Part shown: positions 5,831-14,190 of the stretch, one piece after another | How the letters are laid out: every line of letters begins with the position of its first letter | Position numbering within the stretch: the first letter of the stretch is position 1 | Origin: Candidatus Contendobacter odensis Run_B_J11 | GTDB taxonomy: Bacteria; Pseudomonadota; Gammaproteobacteria; Competibacterales; Competibacteraceae | DNA: 43,594 nt | Direction of reading: 5' to 3' | NCBI RefSeq assembly: GCF_000531125.1 | Contig: NZ_CBTK010000031.1 | Coordinates: forward strand, 1-43,594 | Program-made: the position numbers and the translations under genes | The notes under the pieces: generated by a model | What the model saw: the letters and a program-made list of their open reading frames with translations, nothing else | Told to the model about the DNA's origin: nothing | The model's database searches: none

Positions 5831-8794
5831 ATGTCGCCACTCTCCATTTTCAGCGATTCTACCGTACCGTCGCAGACCCCGGCGCTGTTGCCCGCCGCAT
5901 TGGCCGGACGCTATCACATCGTGCAGCCATTGCCGACCGCAGGCGAGGGCGTGGATGTGCTGCTGGTGGAAACAGCGGACGGACAACGCGCGGTCGCCAG
6001 AGTCTACCCCTATGGAATTCGGCCCAGGGATGAGGTGGTGCAGCAGATGAGCGCGGCGGCGCCCTGCTATGTCGTGCGGTTGCTGGAACAGGGAGAGGTG
6101 AACGGACAGTGCTACGAACTGCTGGAATACCTGCCGGAAGGCTCGTTGCAGCAGCGGTTGGTGCGGGGGCATCTGACGGCGGGACAGGTGCGGGCGCTGG
6201 TGGAAGAAATCAATGCCGCACTGACCTTTTTGCATCAGCGCGACATTCTGCACGGCGACATCAGGCCGGATAACGTGCTGATTAGGCAATGGCAACCGCT
6301 ACAGATTGCTCTGACCGATTTTGGGATGGACACAGCGACCGCAGCAACCCTGCGCTTTACAACCGCCGACCGGGCGGCGCAATACCGGGCGCCGGAAATA
6401 GCGACTGGAGTGATCAGTGCGGCGGCGGATTATTGGGCGCTGGGCATGATTCTGCTGGAAGCGCTGACCGGGAAGCATCCCTTTGCGGGATTGTCAGGAA
6501 TGGTCATTTTGTATCAGTTGATGGCGCGGGCGGTGCCAGTGGTAGGAGTCGAGGAACCGTGGCTGATGCTGTGTCGAGGATTGTTACTGCGCGATCCAAA
6601 ACAGCGCTGGGGGCAGGGCGAAGTGCAGCGCTGGTTGGCGGGAGATACTCATTTGCGGGTGCCGGTGGAAGTCATTGCCCCGGAAGCAATGACCTTTCGC
6701 CCTCGCCCATTTTATCGTCTCGGCGGAGTTGAATGCCAGACGGCTTCACAACTGGCGGTGCAAATGGCCAAGCATTGGCACATTGCCATCAAAGAGTTAA
6801 CGCAGGGTTCGATTAGCGACTGGTTGCGTCAGATACTGAGTGATCAAGAGGATTGGACGCAGCCGGTATTGGAAGTGCTAAATGTTGATGATATGGGTGC
6901 TGATGAACGACTATTGCGATTGATCGCACGGCTGGCGCCGAATGTTTCGCCGGTATGGAAACAATGGAGCTTGTCAATAGAGAGCTTGATTGCAGCAGCA
7001 TGGATGGCAAAAAAAGAAAATGATGCTGAGAATCAGGCATTCTTAGTTGAACTGCATCACGGTCCATTGGATATTCTGGGTATTTATGCATCTGCCGGTA
7101 ATACACAATGCCAGCAGGTGAAAACCACTTGGTGGGTAGCGGTGGCTGAATACGAGAAGACATGGCAAACCGTACTGACGTATGGCATCCCGGCAAAATT
7201 GCGACCGGATTGGGCCGTCGCATTACCCGACTTGTTGCTGGCGGCGATATCGCCTACCTTTCAGAATGAACTCCGTAAGGAAATAAAAACGCTGGCGCCA
7301 CGCCTGACGGATCGCCCGGCATGGCTGGACGGATTATTAAAGTCTCCCTTGCATAACGGCGGCGCACTGGTATTGCGGACCCTCCTACAGTGGTTGCCGG
7401 TCTCCATTGCCATCGAACAATACGTTACGCCACGGTTGAAGACTGTATTAAGAGAATTCGCTATTTTGCATCGCAGCCCTGATTTTCATCATGCCCTCGA
7501 TCAATTAGACCAGAATATAAGGGAGGGTGGTTATGGCAGTCTTCAGGAAGTGGAACAGGCATTAAGCATACTACAACGCGGGGCGCAAGCCCTGGTGGAT
7601 GCTTTGCGGTACTACTTGGCGCTGTGGGAACAGACCGCTATCAATAGCGCCGCGTGCCCGGTATTACGGCAATGGCAACCTCGCGTTGCCGCGCCACGCT
7701 ATGCTGACGCGCAGTCCTTCCAAAAAGACTTGACCCAACCTTTGCGTTGGCAGATCGGCGTTGACAGTTGGGAGAGGCCCGTTACCTCTGCACTAAGCTG
7801 GAATCACCAAAACACAACCTTGTTATCAGGAACGCCTCGAGGAAAGAATGCGGTGGCGTTCAGTCCGGATGGGTGCTGGTTGGCCAGCGGTGGCGGCCAG
7901 CGAATCGTGCGGTTATGGCGGGTGGATTCTGGACAGTGCGCGGCAACCTGGACCGGACATGGCGGAAGCATCAACGCCTTGGCCTTTAGTCCAGACGGGC
8001 GCTGGCTGGCCAGCGCGGGGCTGGATCGCAGCATCAGGATGTGGCGGGTAGACTCTGGACAGTGCGCGGCGATCTGGTCGGGGCACGTCGGCAACGTCAA
8101 CGCGGTGGCGTTCAGCCCGGACGGGCACTGGCTGGCCAGCGCGGGGGCCGATCGAACGGTGCGGTTGTGGCGGGTCGCCACTGGACAGTGCATGGCGACT
8201 TGGACTGGACACACCGGAATCATTAACGCGGTGGCCTTCAGCCCGGACGGGCACTGGCTGGCCAGCGCGGGGGTAGATCGAACGGTGCGGTTGTGGCGGG
8301 TGGATCTGGGTCAATGCGTCGCAATTTTAGGGCGTACTGGACGGGTGAATGCAGTGGCCTTTAGTCCAGATGGGCGCTGGCTGGCCAGTGGCAGCGGCCG
8401 CTTTTCCGACCGCCATAAAGAGGATGACGCAGTGCGGCTGTGGCGGTTGGAGAACCGGCAATGCATCGCGACCCTGCCGGGGCATAGCGAGAGTGTGAAT
8501 GCCGTCGCGTTCAGCCCGGACGGGCGGCTGTTGGCCAGTGGCAGCGGAGATCGCAGCGTGCGGCTGTGGCGGTTGGAGAACCGGCAGTGTGTCGCGATCC
8601 TGCCGGGGCACACTGAAAGCGTGAATGCGGTGACGTTCAGCCCGGATGGACGCTGGCTGGCGAGTGGCTGCGATGATGGCGTGGTACGGTGGAACCGCCT
8701 CCAAACCACCACTGTTGAACTGTCGCTCCAGGAGCTGATCACTTGGGAAAAGGAACATATTGGGCAATACAGCGAGATTAAGTTGTTGAAATGA
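5831..8794 (+). CDS. Serine/threonine kinase-like protein fused to a seven-bladed WD40 propeller
   Basis: This large 987-residue protein has three parts. Residues about 27-285 are a eukaryotic-type kinase fold with catalytic loop HGDIRPDN (141-148), DFG (163-165) and APE (187-189). The glycine loop is poor, the VAIK-type lysine is Arg (AVARVY, R57), and the catalytic-loop lysine is also Arg (R145). It may therefore be a weak kinase or a pseudokinase. Residues about 286-670 are a helical region I do not recognise. Residues 673 to about 960 hold seven WD40 repeats of the form NAVAFSPDG-xWLASG-DR-VRLW, enough for a closed beta-propeller; blade 5 has a nine-residue insertion (RFSDRHKED). The blades are very similar, suggesting recent amplification. 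ATG 5831 is chosen over TTG 5816 because TTTGGAG sits about nine bases upstream. Regulation and partners are unknown; no obvious substrate gene is adjacent. Confidence 0.85.
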   Translation: MSPLSIFSDSTVPSQTPALLPAALAGRYHIVQPLPTAGEGVDVLLVETADGQRAVARVYPYGIRPRDEVVQQMSAAAPCYVVRLLEQGEVNGQCYELLEYLPEGSLQQRLVRGHLTAGQVRALVEEINAALTFLHQRDILHGDIRPDNVLIRQWQPLQIALTDFGMDTATAATLRFTTADRAAQYRAPEIATGVISAAADYWALGMILLEALTGKHPFAGLSGMVILYQLMARAVPVVGVEEPWLMLCRGLLLRDPKQRWGQGEVQRWLAGDTHLRVPVEVIAPEAMTFRPRPFYRLGGVECQTASQLAVQMAKHWHIAIKELTQGSISDWLRQILSDQEDWTQPVLEVLNVDDMGADERLLRLIARLAPNVSPVWKQWSLSIESLIAAAWMAKKENDAENQAFLVELHHGPLDILGIYASAGNTQCQQVKTTWWVAVAEYEKTWQTVLTYGIPAKLRPDWAVALPDLLLAAISPTFQNELRKEIKTLAPRLTDRPAWLDGLLKSPLHNGGALVLRTLLQWLPVSIAIEQYVTPRLKTVLREFAILHRSPDFHHALDQLDQNIREGGYGSLQEVEQALSILQRGAQALVDALRYYLALWEQTAINSAACPVLRQWQPRVAAPRYADAQSFQKDLTQPLRWQIGVDSWERPVTSALSWNHQNTTLLSGTPRGKNAVAFSPDGCWLASGGGQRIVRLWRVDSGQCAATWTGHGGSINALAFSPDGRWLASAGLDRSIRMWRVDSGQCAAIWSGHVGNVNAVAFSPDGHWLASAGADRTVRLWRVATGQCMATWTGHTGIINAVAFSPDGHWLASAGVDRTVRLWRVDLGQCVAILGRTGRVNAVAFSPDGRWLASGSGRFSDRHKEDDAVRLWRLENRQCIATLPGHSESVNAVAFSPDGRLLASGSGDRSVRLWRLENRQCVAILPGHTESVNAVTFSPDGRWLASGCDDGVVRWNRLQTTTVELSLQELITWEKEHIGQYSEIKLLK

Positions 8795-8939
8795 GCGGGA
8801 TGTGATGGATCGGCCAGTGCCACTTGCCAAACCCCGCCGGCTGGCGGTTGAACCGCTCCGCCCCCGCCGGTAGACTTGACCATTCGCCCGACAACCCCCG
8901 TCGTGCCCATCGGTCCCCGAATTTGGCACGGATCGCCCG

Positions 8940-10202
8940 ATGGTATCCCCCCGTGACTTAGCCTTTGGGAACGCCACCTTGAACGCCGACTTCCAACGCA
9001 TCAAACGCCTGCCGCCCTACGTCTTCAATATTGTCAATGACCTGAAGGCCAAGGCTCGTGCCCGTGGCGAGGACATTATTGATTTCGGCATGGGTAACCC
9101 CGACCAGCCGACTCCGAAACATATCGTCAATAAGCTGGTTGAAGCTGCCCAGCGGGAAGACACCCATCGCTATTCGGTGTCACGCGGCATCCCGCGCCTG
9201 CGCCGGGCGATCTGCAACTGGTATCAAACCCGCTACGCGGTAGACCTCGATTACGATGCTGAAGCGATTGTCACCATCGGCTCCAAGGAAGGGCTGGCGC
9301 ACTTGGCGCTGGCGACGGTGGGGCCAGGCGACGCGGTGCTGGTGCCCAGTCCGGCTTATCCGATTCATCCCTACGGCTTCGTCATTGCCGGCGCCGACAT
9401 CCGCCATGTCCCGCTGGTGCCGGGGGTGGATTTCTTCGCCGAACTGGAAAAGGCGATCAAGGATTCCTGGCCGCGCCCCAAAATGCTGGTGCTGAATTTC
9501 CCGGCTAATCCGACCACGCAGTGCGTCGAGCTGGATTTTTTTGAGAAAGTGGTGGCGATGGCCCGTGAGTATGAGATCTGGGTGATTCAGGATTTGGCTT
9601 ATGCCGATCTGGTGTTTGACGGCTACACCGCGCCGTCGATCCTGCAAGTGCCGGGAGCCAAGGAGATTGCGGTCGAATCCTTCACCCTGTCCAAGAGCTA
9701 CAACATGCCGGGCTGGCGGGTGGGTTTCATGTGCGGCAACCCCACGCTGATCGGGGCGTTGGCGCGGATGAAGTCCTATCTCGATTACGGGATGTTCACC
9801 CCGATTCAGGTTGCCGCTATTGCTGCCTTGGAAGGGCCGCAGGAATGCGTTGGTGAAATCCGCGACATGTACCGCAAACGCCGTGATGTGCTGTGCGACG
9901 GGCTAAACGCCATCGGCTGGCCGGTTGAAAAGCCCAAAGCCACCATGTTCGTTTGGGTGCCGATCCCGGAACCGTATCGCCATCTCGGCTCGCTGGAGTT
10001 CTGCAAGAAGCTGCTGGCCGAGGCCAAAGTGGCGGTTTCGCCCGGCATCGGCTTTGGCGACTACGGTGACGATCACATCCGCTTCGGCCTGATCGAAAAC
10101 GAGCATCGCACTCGGCAGGCGTTGCGCGGCATCCGCGAGATGTTCCGCAAGGACCATCGGGACAGCTACGCGGCGCCGCTGGCGCAGGCGGTCAACCTAT
10201 GA
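8940..10202 (+). CDS. alaC: Alanine transaminase (AlaC-type class I aminotransferase)
   Basis: This 420-residue PLP enzyme makes alanine from pyruvate and glutamate. The fold-type I signatures are present: [11 protein letters not shown] (cofactor phosphate site), the NFPANPTTQ motif, IQDLAYADL, and the Schiff-base lysine K252 in [12 protein letters not shown]. The N-terminus is about 15 residues longer than usual for AlaC. TTG 8979, just before the conserved [13 protein letters not shown] and preceded by TTTGGGA, is an alternative start. The gene overlaps hom by four bases (ATGA), the well-known alaC-hom arrangement of many beta- and gammaproteobacteria. Confidence 0.88.
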   Translation: MVSPRDLAFGNATLNADFQRIKRLPPYVFNIVNDLKAKARARGEDIIDFGMGNPDQPTPKHIVNKLVEAAQREDTHRYSVSRGIPRLRRAICNWYQTRYAVDLDYDAEAIVTIGSKEGLAHLALATVGPGDAVLVPSPAYPIHPYGFVIAGADIRHVPLVPGVDFFAELEKAIKDSWPRPKMLVLNFPANPTTQCVELDFFEKVVAMAREYEIWVIQDLAYADLVFDGYTAPSILQVPGAKEIAVESFTLSKSYNMPGWRVGFMCGNPTLIGALARMKSYLDYGMFTPIQVAAIAALEGPQECVGEIRDMYRKRRDVLCDGLNAIGWPVEKPKATMFVWVPIPEPYRHLGSLEFCKKLLAEAKVAVSPGIGFGDYGDDHIRFGLIENEHRTRQALRGIREMFRKDHRDSYAAPLAQAVNL

Positions 10203-11533
10203 GCCGGAATGACTATCCCCCAGTCAAAGTCGGTTTGATCGGCCTGGGCACGGTTGGCGGCGGCGTGACTCGCGTCTTGGCCCGAAACGCCGGGGAAATC
10301 AGCCGCCGGGCGGGCCGCGAGATCATCATTACCCATGCTGCGGCCCGCAATCTGGACACCACCACTGCGAATACTGCCGGGATGAAATTGACCGGCGAGG
10401 CGCTGGAGGTGGTGGACGATCCTGAAGTGGCGGTCATTGTCGAACTGATGGGCGGCTACGAACCAGCGCGTGGGCTGGTGCTGCGGGCGTTGGCGAATGG
10501 CAAGCACGTCGTGACTGCGAACAAGGCGATGATTGCGCGGCATGGCAATGAAATTTTTGCCGCTGCCCAGGCTGCCGGGAGGATGGTTGGTTTCGAGGCG
10601 GCAGTGGCCGGCGGCATCCCGATCATCAAGGCCATTCGGGAAGGACTGGCCGGCAACCGGATCGAATGGGTCGCGGGCATCATCAACGGCACGGCTAATT
10701 TCATCCTGAGCGAGATGCGCGACAAGGGCCGCGATTTCGCCAAAGCGCTGGCCGAGGCCCAGGCGCTGGGTTACGCCGAGGCCGATCCAACTTTCGATAT
10801 TGAGGGCATTGACGCCGCCCACAAGCTGACCATTTTGGCTTCTATCGCTTTCGGGATTCCGCTGCAATTCGACAAGGTTTATATCGAGGGCATCAGCCGC
10901 ATCACCCGCGAAGACGTGGCCTACGCCAGACAGTTCGGCTATCGGATCAAGCATCTGGGCATCGCCCGTTGCGATGAGCAGGGCGCGCAGTTGCGGGTCC
11001 ATCCCACGTTGATCCCGCAGCAACACCTGTTAGCCAGCGTCAACGGGGTGATGAACGCCGTGTTAGTGAAGGGCGATGCGGTCGGCCAGAGCCTGTTCTA
11101 CGGAGCCGGGGCCGGCGCTGAACCGACCGCCTCAGCGGTGGTGGCTGACCTGGTGGATGTGGTGCGCACCCTGACCGCTGACCCGGAAAACCGGGTGCCG
11201 CATCTGGCGTTTCAGCCGGATGCGTTGTCGGATCTGCCGGTGTTACCGATGGAGTCGGTTGAAACCGCCTGTTACCTGCGGTTGCAGGCGAACGACCGAC
11301 CTGGGGTATTAGCCGATGTGACCCGCATCCTTGCCGACCGCGACATCAGCATTGAGGCTATCCTGCAAAAGCGGCCTAAACCCAATGCCAGCGCCAGCGA
11401 CGTGCCGATTATCCTGTTGACTCACCCGGTGCGAGAGCAGCGGATGAATGAAGCGATTGCGACGATTGAGGCGCTGGATAGCATCCGTGCGCCGGTGATG
11501 CGGATTCGGCTGGAGCCGCTGGATTCGGATTGA
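10199..11533 (+). CDS. hom: Homoserine dehydrogenase with ACT domain
   Basis: This enzyme of 444 residues reduces aspartate semialdehyde to homoserine, on the route to threonine and methionine. The dinucleotide-binding motif [12 protein letters not shown] is at 12-23. [15 protein letters not shown] follows, and the catalytic-domain signature ([13 protein letters not shown] with the next AAHKL) is present. A C-terminal ACT domain ([20 protein letters not shown] onwards, about 345-440) suggests feedback control by threonine. It is translationally coupled to alaC. In relatives thrC usually follows; here the next gene is an unrelated small exported protein, so thrC must lie elsewhere. ThrH at 27628-28236 could supply homoserine phosphorylation. 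Confidence 0.93.
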   Translation: MSRNDYPPVKVGLIGLGTVGGGVTRVLARNAGEISRRAGREIIITHAAARNLDTTTANTAGMKLTGEALEVVDDPEVAVIVELMGGYEPARGLVLRALANGKHVVTANKAMIARHGNEIFAAAQAAGRMVGFEAAVAGGIPIIKAIREGLAGNRIEWVAGIINGTANFILSEMRDKGRDFAKALAEAQALGYAEADPTFDIEGIDAAHKLTILASIAFGIPLQFDKVYIEGISRITREDVAYARQFGYRIKHLGIARCDEQGAQLRVHPTLIPQQHLLASVNGVMNAVLVKGDAVGQSLFYGAGAGAEPTASAVVADLVDVVRTLTADPENRVPHLAFQPDALSDLPVLPMESVETACYLRLQANDRPGVLADVTRILADRDISIEAILQKRPKPNASASDVPIILLTHPVREQRMNEAIATIEALDSIRAPVMRIRLEPLDSD

Positions 11534-11652
11534 GATCGAGTGGCGCGATCTGTAATAGCCGGGGTTTGCGCCCCTATCGGGTGTGATCAATTGCACTTGA
11601 TAGGAGGCTACTGAATGTTGGGCACAACGCTAAAGAAAGAATCATCTCAACT

Positions 11653-12090
11653 ATGAAAAAAATTATCGTAATTTCCATTGTTGTAGCTATTGGTTGGTAT
11701 GGAAACTATCTATATAAACAGCGTGGGTATAACACGAATTTTATGCAAAATTCGTCAATTGATTTAGCGAACGAGAAAAAGGTAAAGTGCATTACTAAAA
11801 CAGGCAGCGTTATATATGGAACTGTACCACATGGAATTATATGCGAAAAACTGGAACTGATTGAAGGTTCATTAACAGTAGTTTCTACTGAAAAACTTAC
11901 TCAAAGAGAAAGTGGAAATAGTTCTAGCAAAGAAAATAGCAGAGTTTCAAGTTTCAAATGTGATGGTAGAACACATTGTTCCCAGATGACATCCTGTGAG
12001 GAAGCCACTTTCTTTTTGAGAAATTGCCCCGGTGTCAAAATGGATGGAAACAATGATGGCATCCCTTGCGAGAAACAATGGTGTAAATAG
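11653..12090 (+). CDS. Exported/anchored excalibur-domain protein
   Basis: This 145-residue protein has a hydrophobic N-terminus (IIVISIVVAIGWYGNYL, about 4-20) acting as signal peptide or anchor. A short middle region contains two Cys, then a Ser-rich linker. The C-terminal excalibur domain (about 101-144) carries the calcium-loop signature DGNNDGIPCE (131-140) and conserved Cys at 103, 109, 115, 125, 139 and 144. Excalibur domains are small extracytoplasmic modules often attached to nucleases or cell-surface proteins; no nuclease is attached here. The gene is clearly more AT-rich than alaC-hom and opens an island of small TA-like genes, which suggests horizontal gain. Confidence 0.75.
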   Translation: MKKIIVISIVVAIGWYGNYLYKQRGYNTNFMQNSSIDLANEKKVKCITKTGSVIYGTVPHGIICEKLELIEGSLTVVSTEKLTQRESGNSSSKENSRVSSFKCDGRTHCSQMTSCEEATFFLRNCPGVKMDGNNDGIPCEKQWCK

Positions 12091-12106
12091 TGCAAGCAGT
12101 ACCATA

Positions 12107-12125
12107 CTGTGCATGACAGGTGAAC
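12107..12125 (+). repeat. 19-bp motif upstream of hicAB (copy 1)
   Basis: CTGTGCATGACAGGTGAAC is repeated with one mismatch at 13702-13720. Both copies lie 35-55 bp upstream of a Hic module. It may be a shared regulatory or recombination sequence; nothing known to me matches it. Confidence 0.45.
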
Positions 12126-12143
12126 AAAGTCGTTGAGCCTGTT

Positions 12144-12171
12144 TTGGCAATTCACTTCAATCTGTTATTTT
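12144..12171 (+). promoter_or_regulatory. Possible hicA promoter
   Basis: TTGGCA (12144-12149), a 16-bp spacer and TATTTT (12166-12171) resemble a sigma-70 promoter. The start point would fall at or next to ATG 12178, and no Shine-Dalgarno precedes that ATG. hicA may therefore be translated from a leaderless or nearly leaderless transcript. This is inferred from sequence only. Confidence 0.35.
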
Positions 12172-12177
12172 AGACAC

Positions 12178-12366
12178 ATGAAAGTAAATGAAATTTTGGC
12201 CTTACTAAAAACGGATGGCTGGTGTCTCGTTGAAACCCGTGGTAGTCATCGTCAGTTCAAACACCCAATCAAAAGTGGCCGCGTCACGGTGGCTGGGAAA
12301 CCGAGCAATGATCTTGCCCCGGGTACCTTGAACAGCATAATCAAACAGGCAGGTCTAAAGGAGTAA
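12178..12366 (+). CDS. hicA: HicA toxin (type II TA)
   Basis: This 62-residue mRNA interferase of the HicA family has a dsRNA-binding-like fold. The catalytic His is H24 in RGSHRQFKHP, preceded by the usual GW-x-L-V-x-T strand and followed by VTVAGKPSNDLAPGTLNSIIKQAGL. Length and ends are typical. It cleaves mRNA when not held by HicB. The cognate hicB starts four bases after its stop, so they form one operon in the order toxin-antitoxin. The in-frame upstream codons (from 12133) have no family similarity, so ATG 12178 is the start. Confidence 0.9.
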   Translation: MKVNEILALLKTDGWCLVETRGSHRQFKHPIKSGRVTVAGKPSNDLAPGTLNSIIKQAGLKE

Positions 12367-12370
12367 ATCC

Positions 12371-12586
12371 ATGCGTTACGCAATAGTTGTCGAAAAAGCT
12401 GAAAACAATTATTCCGCTTATGTGCCCGATCTACCAGGTTGCGTTGCTACTGGAGATACCATTGAAGAAACTCAACATGAAATGAGCGAGGCAATCGCAT
12501 TTCATATTCAGGGGATGATTGAGGACGGGCTGCCCATCCCACAACCAGAAAGCATCGTTAACTATCTGGAAGTTGCAGCAGCCTAA
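12371..12586 (+). CDS. hicB: HicB antitoxin
   Basis: A 71-residue partner of the preceding HicA. It has the partial RNase H-like HicB fold: MRYAIVVEKAENNYSAYVPDLPGC, then TGDTIEETQHEMSEAI and FHIQGMIEDGLPIPQP. There is no added DNA-binding domain after residue 70, so autoregulation may rely on the N-terminal module or be weak. GGAG (12360-12363) precedes the ATG. Confidence 0.9.
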   Translation: MRYAIVVEKAENNYSAYVPDLPGCVATGDTIEETQHEMSEAIAFHIQGMIEDGLPIPQPESIVNYLEVAAA

Positions 12587-12810
12587 ACCCTTCATTGATA
12601 CGGTGAGTTGTGCGAAGTCGTTGAGAATGTCGTTCGACATTTTGAAGTTGAAGGACGTTCATTACCGAATCCTCGCACTCGTCCCATGCAGGAAGTGGCT
12701 TAAAAATTGGGATTGAATTCATAGCCTGGCTGAGCATTGCACCGGAGCGGAGAGACATAATGATTGCCACCCGCTCATGTGGAATGTTTACAAATGGAGA
12801 AATTCAGCAC
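12587..12810 (+). other. Gap between hicAB and the DUF4160 gene; possible coding remnant
   Basis: The frame 12599-12703 reads GELCEVVENVVRHFEVEGR and ends PRTRPMQEVA before a TAA. The amphipathic helix and Pro-rich tail resemble the end of a small antitoxin-like protein, but there is no start or body. I see it only as a possible decayed gene end. No other signal is convincing. Confidence 0.25.
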
Positions 12811-13068
12811 ATGCCAACCGTACTGGTTCTTCTCGGATGGAGGTTGTTTTTCTACGCAAATGAAGGAAATGAACCCATACACATCCATTGCAAAAATGGA
12901 GGTATGGAATGCAACTTCTGGATAGATATTGAAAATTTTGACATTCAAGAAGCTTTTGCATTCAACCTATCCCCGAAAGATAAGAGACAGATACGAAAGA
13001 TTATATTCCAACATTTTGAGTACATCGTAGATCAGTGGCAGGAATTCCAAAAGAGGCGACAACCATGA
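12811..13068 (+). CDS. DUF4160 protein (first gene of a TA-like pair)
   Basis: This 85-residue protein starts at ATG 12811, giving the family's usual N-terminus MPTVLVLLGWRLFFYANEG followed by EPIHIHCKNGG. The HIH segment is the conserved core. It overlaps the next gene by four bases (ATGA). DUF4160 and DUF2442 genes occur together very widely in mobile and defence-rich regions and are regarded as a probable TA-type pair. Its biochemical activity is not established to my knowledge. A GGAG at 12795-12798 lies 12 bases upstream; earlier in-frame starts from 12760 add non-conserved residues. Confidence 0.8.
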   Translation: MPTVLVLLGWRLFFYANEGNEPIHIHCKNGGMECNFWIDIENFDIQEAFAFNLSPKDKRQIRKIIFQHFEYIVDQWQEFQKRRQP

Positions 13069-13322
13069 ATGTCTATCACAAGATCGATGAAATCAGGATA
13101 GAAAGCGGAGTTCTATCATTGAGAATAGATGGTGAATTGATCAGAAAAAATCTGATTGAAATATCCGCTACTTTAGCCAAAGCCAGTGAAAAAGAAATAA
13201 GCTGCTACAAAATTTCTCCTTCAGGATATGGAATTTACTGGCCACTGATTGATGAAGATATCTCTATTGATGGTTTGCTGGGTGTCACCCATTCCTTTGT
13301 GCAATGGAAGAAAAGCGCTTAA
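13065..13322 (+). CDS. DUF2442 protein (second gene of a TA-like pair)
   Basis: An 85-residue DUF2442 family member starting MNVYHKIDEIRIESGVLSL. The conserved middle block IEISATLAKASEKEI is followed by SPSGYGIYWPLIDEDISIDGLL, the region usually shared with DNA-binding DUF2442 proteins. It is translationally coupled to the DUF4160 gene. In such pairs DUF2442 is generally taken as the regulatory partner; this is inference from family context. Confidence 0.8.
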   Translation: MNVYHKIDEIRIESGVLSLRIDGELIRKNLIEISATLAKASEKEISCYKISPSGYGIYWPLIDEDISIDGLLGVTHSFVQWKKSA

Positions 13323-13463
13323 CCCTAGCTGTATCCAGTCGCGTAAATTTAGCTTGCCGTCCTTTTGGCAACCTAACATTAACAACCAACCCAACTAGGC
13401 ATTATACCTGACCATACTGCATAGAGTAGGCTAAAGTAACCAGATAAACATGAGGAACCCAAG

Positions 13464-13679
13464 ATGACAGAACTCCTTGAAAAAGCATTTAGTGAAGTTT
13501 CCAAACTAGATGAATCATAGCAGGATTCATTCGCACACTGGTTGCTTGAAGAACTCGTATCTGAACAGCGTTGGGAAAAAGCATTTAATGATTCTCAAGA
13601 TTTACTGAGCCAACTTGCCGATGAAGCATTAGCAGAATATCAAGCCGGTAAGACAAAATCGGCTTTAAGCCATATCTGA
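13464..13679 (+). pseudogene. Antitoxin-type gene interrupted by an in-frame amber codon
   Basis: Starting at ATG 13464 behind GAGG (13452-13455), the frame encodes MTELLEKAFSEVSKLDES, then TAG (13518-13520), then QDSFAHWLLEELVSEQRW and so on to TGA at 13677-13679. The whole would be a 71-residue acidic helical antitoxin of the kind paired with RelE or PIN toxins (repeated EKAF, LLEEL, DEALAEYQAGKT). One G-to-T change (GAG to TAG) would explain the stop. No toxin gene follows before the hicB at 13757, so this appears to be a decayed orphan. Suppression or re-initiation cannot be excluded. Confidence 0.75.
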
Positions 13680-13701
13680 CTGAGTATTGCGCCTGACCGT
13701 G

Positions 13702-13720
13702 CTGTGCGTGACAGGTGAAC
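13702..13720 (+). repeat. 19-bp motif upstream of hicBA (copy 2)
   Basis: CTGTGCGTGACAGGTGAAC differs at one base from 12107-12125. It sits 36 bp before the hicB ATG, and the partial sequence CCTGACC(A/G)T(A/G)CTG also recurs near 13407 and 13692. Confidence 0.45.
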
Positions 13721-13756
13721 GAAAAAATTAGGCTTTTTTTATCAAGAGGAAAAATC

Positions 13757-13963
13757 ATGGAACTTTCCGCTGTATTGATTCCCGCTATTGAAGGGGGATA
13801 CATCGCCTTGAACCCTGAAACCGGCACAACTACCCAGGGTGAAACGATTGAAGAGGCTCTTGCAAATCTACGGGAAGCCACTGAACTTTATTTGGAAGAA
13901 TTTCCACTGACTGTTGCTGGTCGCGCATTACTTACGACATTCCAAGTTGCCGCCCATGCCTAG
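13757..13963 (+). CDS. HicB-family antitoxin (second Hic module)
   Basis: This 68-residue protein has the HicB fold signature: MELSAVLIPAIEGGYIALNPE, then TTTQGETIEEALANLREATELYLEE. AGAGGA lies six bases before ATG 13757 and fixes the start. Its stop overlaps the downstream hicA by eight bases. Gene order (antitoxin-toxin) is opposite to the first Hic module and the two modules are not close in sequence, so they are independent acquisitions rather than a duplication. Confidence 0.87.
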   Translation: MELSAVLIPAIEGGYIALNPETGTTTQGETIEEALANLREATELYLEEFPLTVAGRALLTTFQVAAHA

Positions 13964-14177
13964 CTTGCCTGTTGTTTCTGGCGCCGAGGCCATTCGCGCC
14001 TTACAGCGATTGGGCTTTGTTGTCGTGCGTCAACAGGGCAGTCACATTGTTCTCCGCAGAGGCTCTCAAGGTTGCGTTGTTCCCAATCACCGTGAACTTA
14101 AAGTCGGTACTCTAGCCGGCTTACTCAAGCAGGGTGGTGTTTCGAGCAACGAATTTATCCATGCGCTTAATTCGTAA
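13956..14177 (+). CDS. HicA-family toxin (second Hic module)
   Basis: A 73-residue HicA-type mRNA interferase. The catalytic His is H30 in RQQGSHIVLRR; the preceding SGAEAIRALQRLGFVVV helix-strand and the NHRELKVGTLAGLLKQGG end are typical. ATG 13956 overlaps the hicB stop, indicating coupled translation. It would be neutralised by the HicB at 13757-13963. Confidence 0.88.
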   Translation: MPSLPVVSGAEAIRALQRLGFVVVRQQGSHIVLRRGSQGCVVPNHRELKVGTLAGLLKQGGVSSNEFIHALNS

Positions 14178-14190
14178 AACCGAAACTATC

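Noticed and set aside
7847-8700. Regularly spaced similar DNA segments that could suggest an array
   Set aside because: They are the codons of seven WD40 blades in one continuous reading frame, not CRISPR or intergenic repeats.
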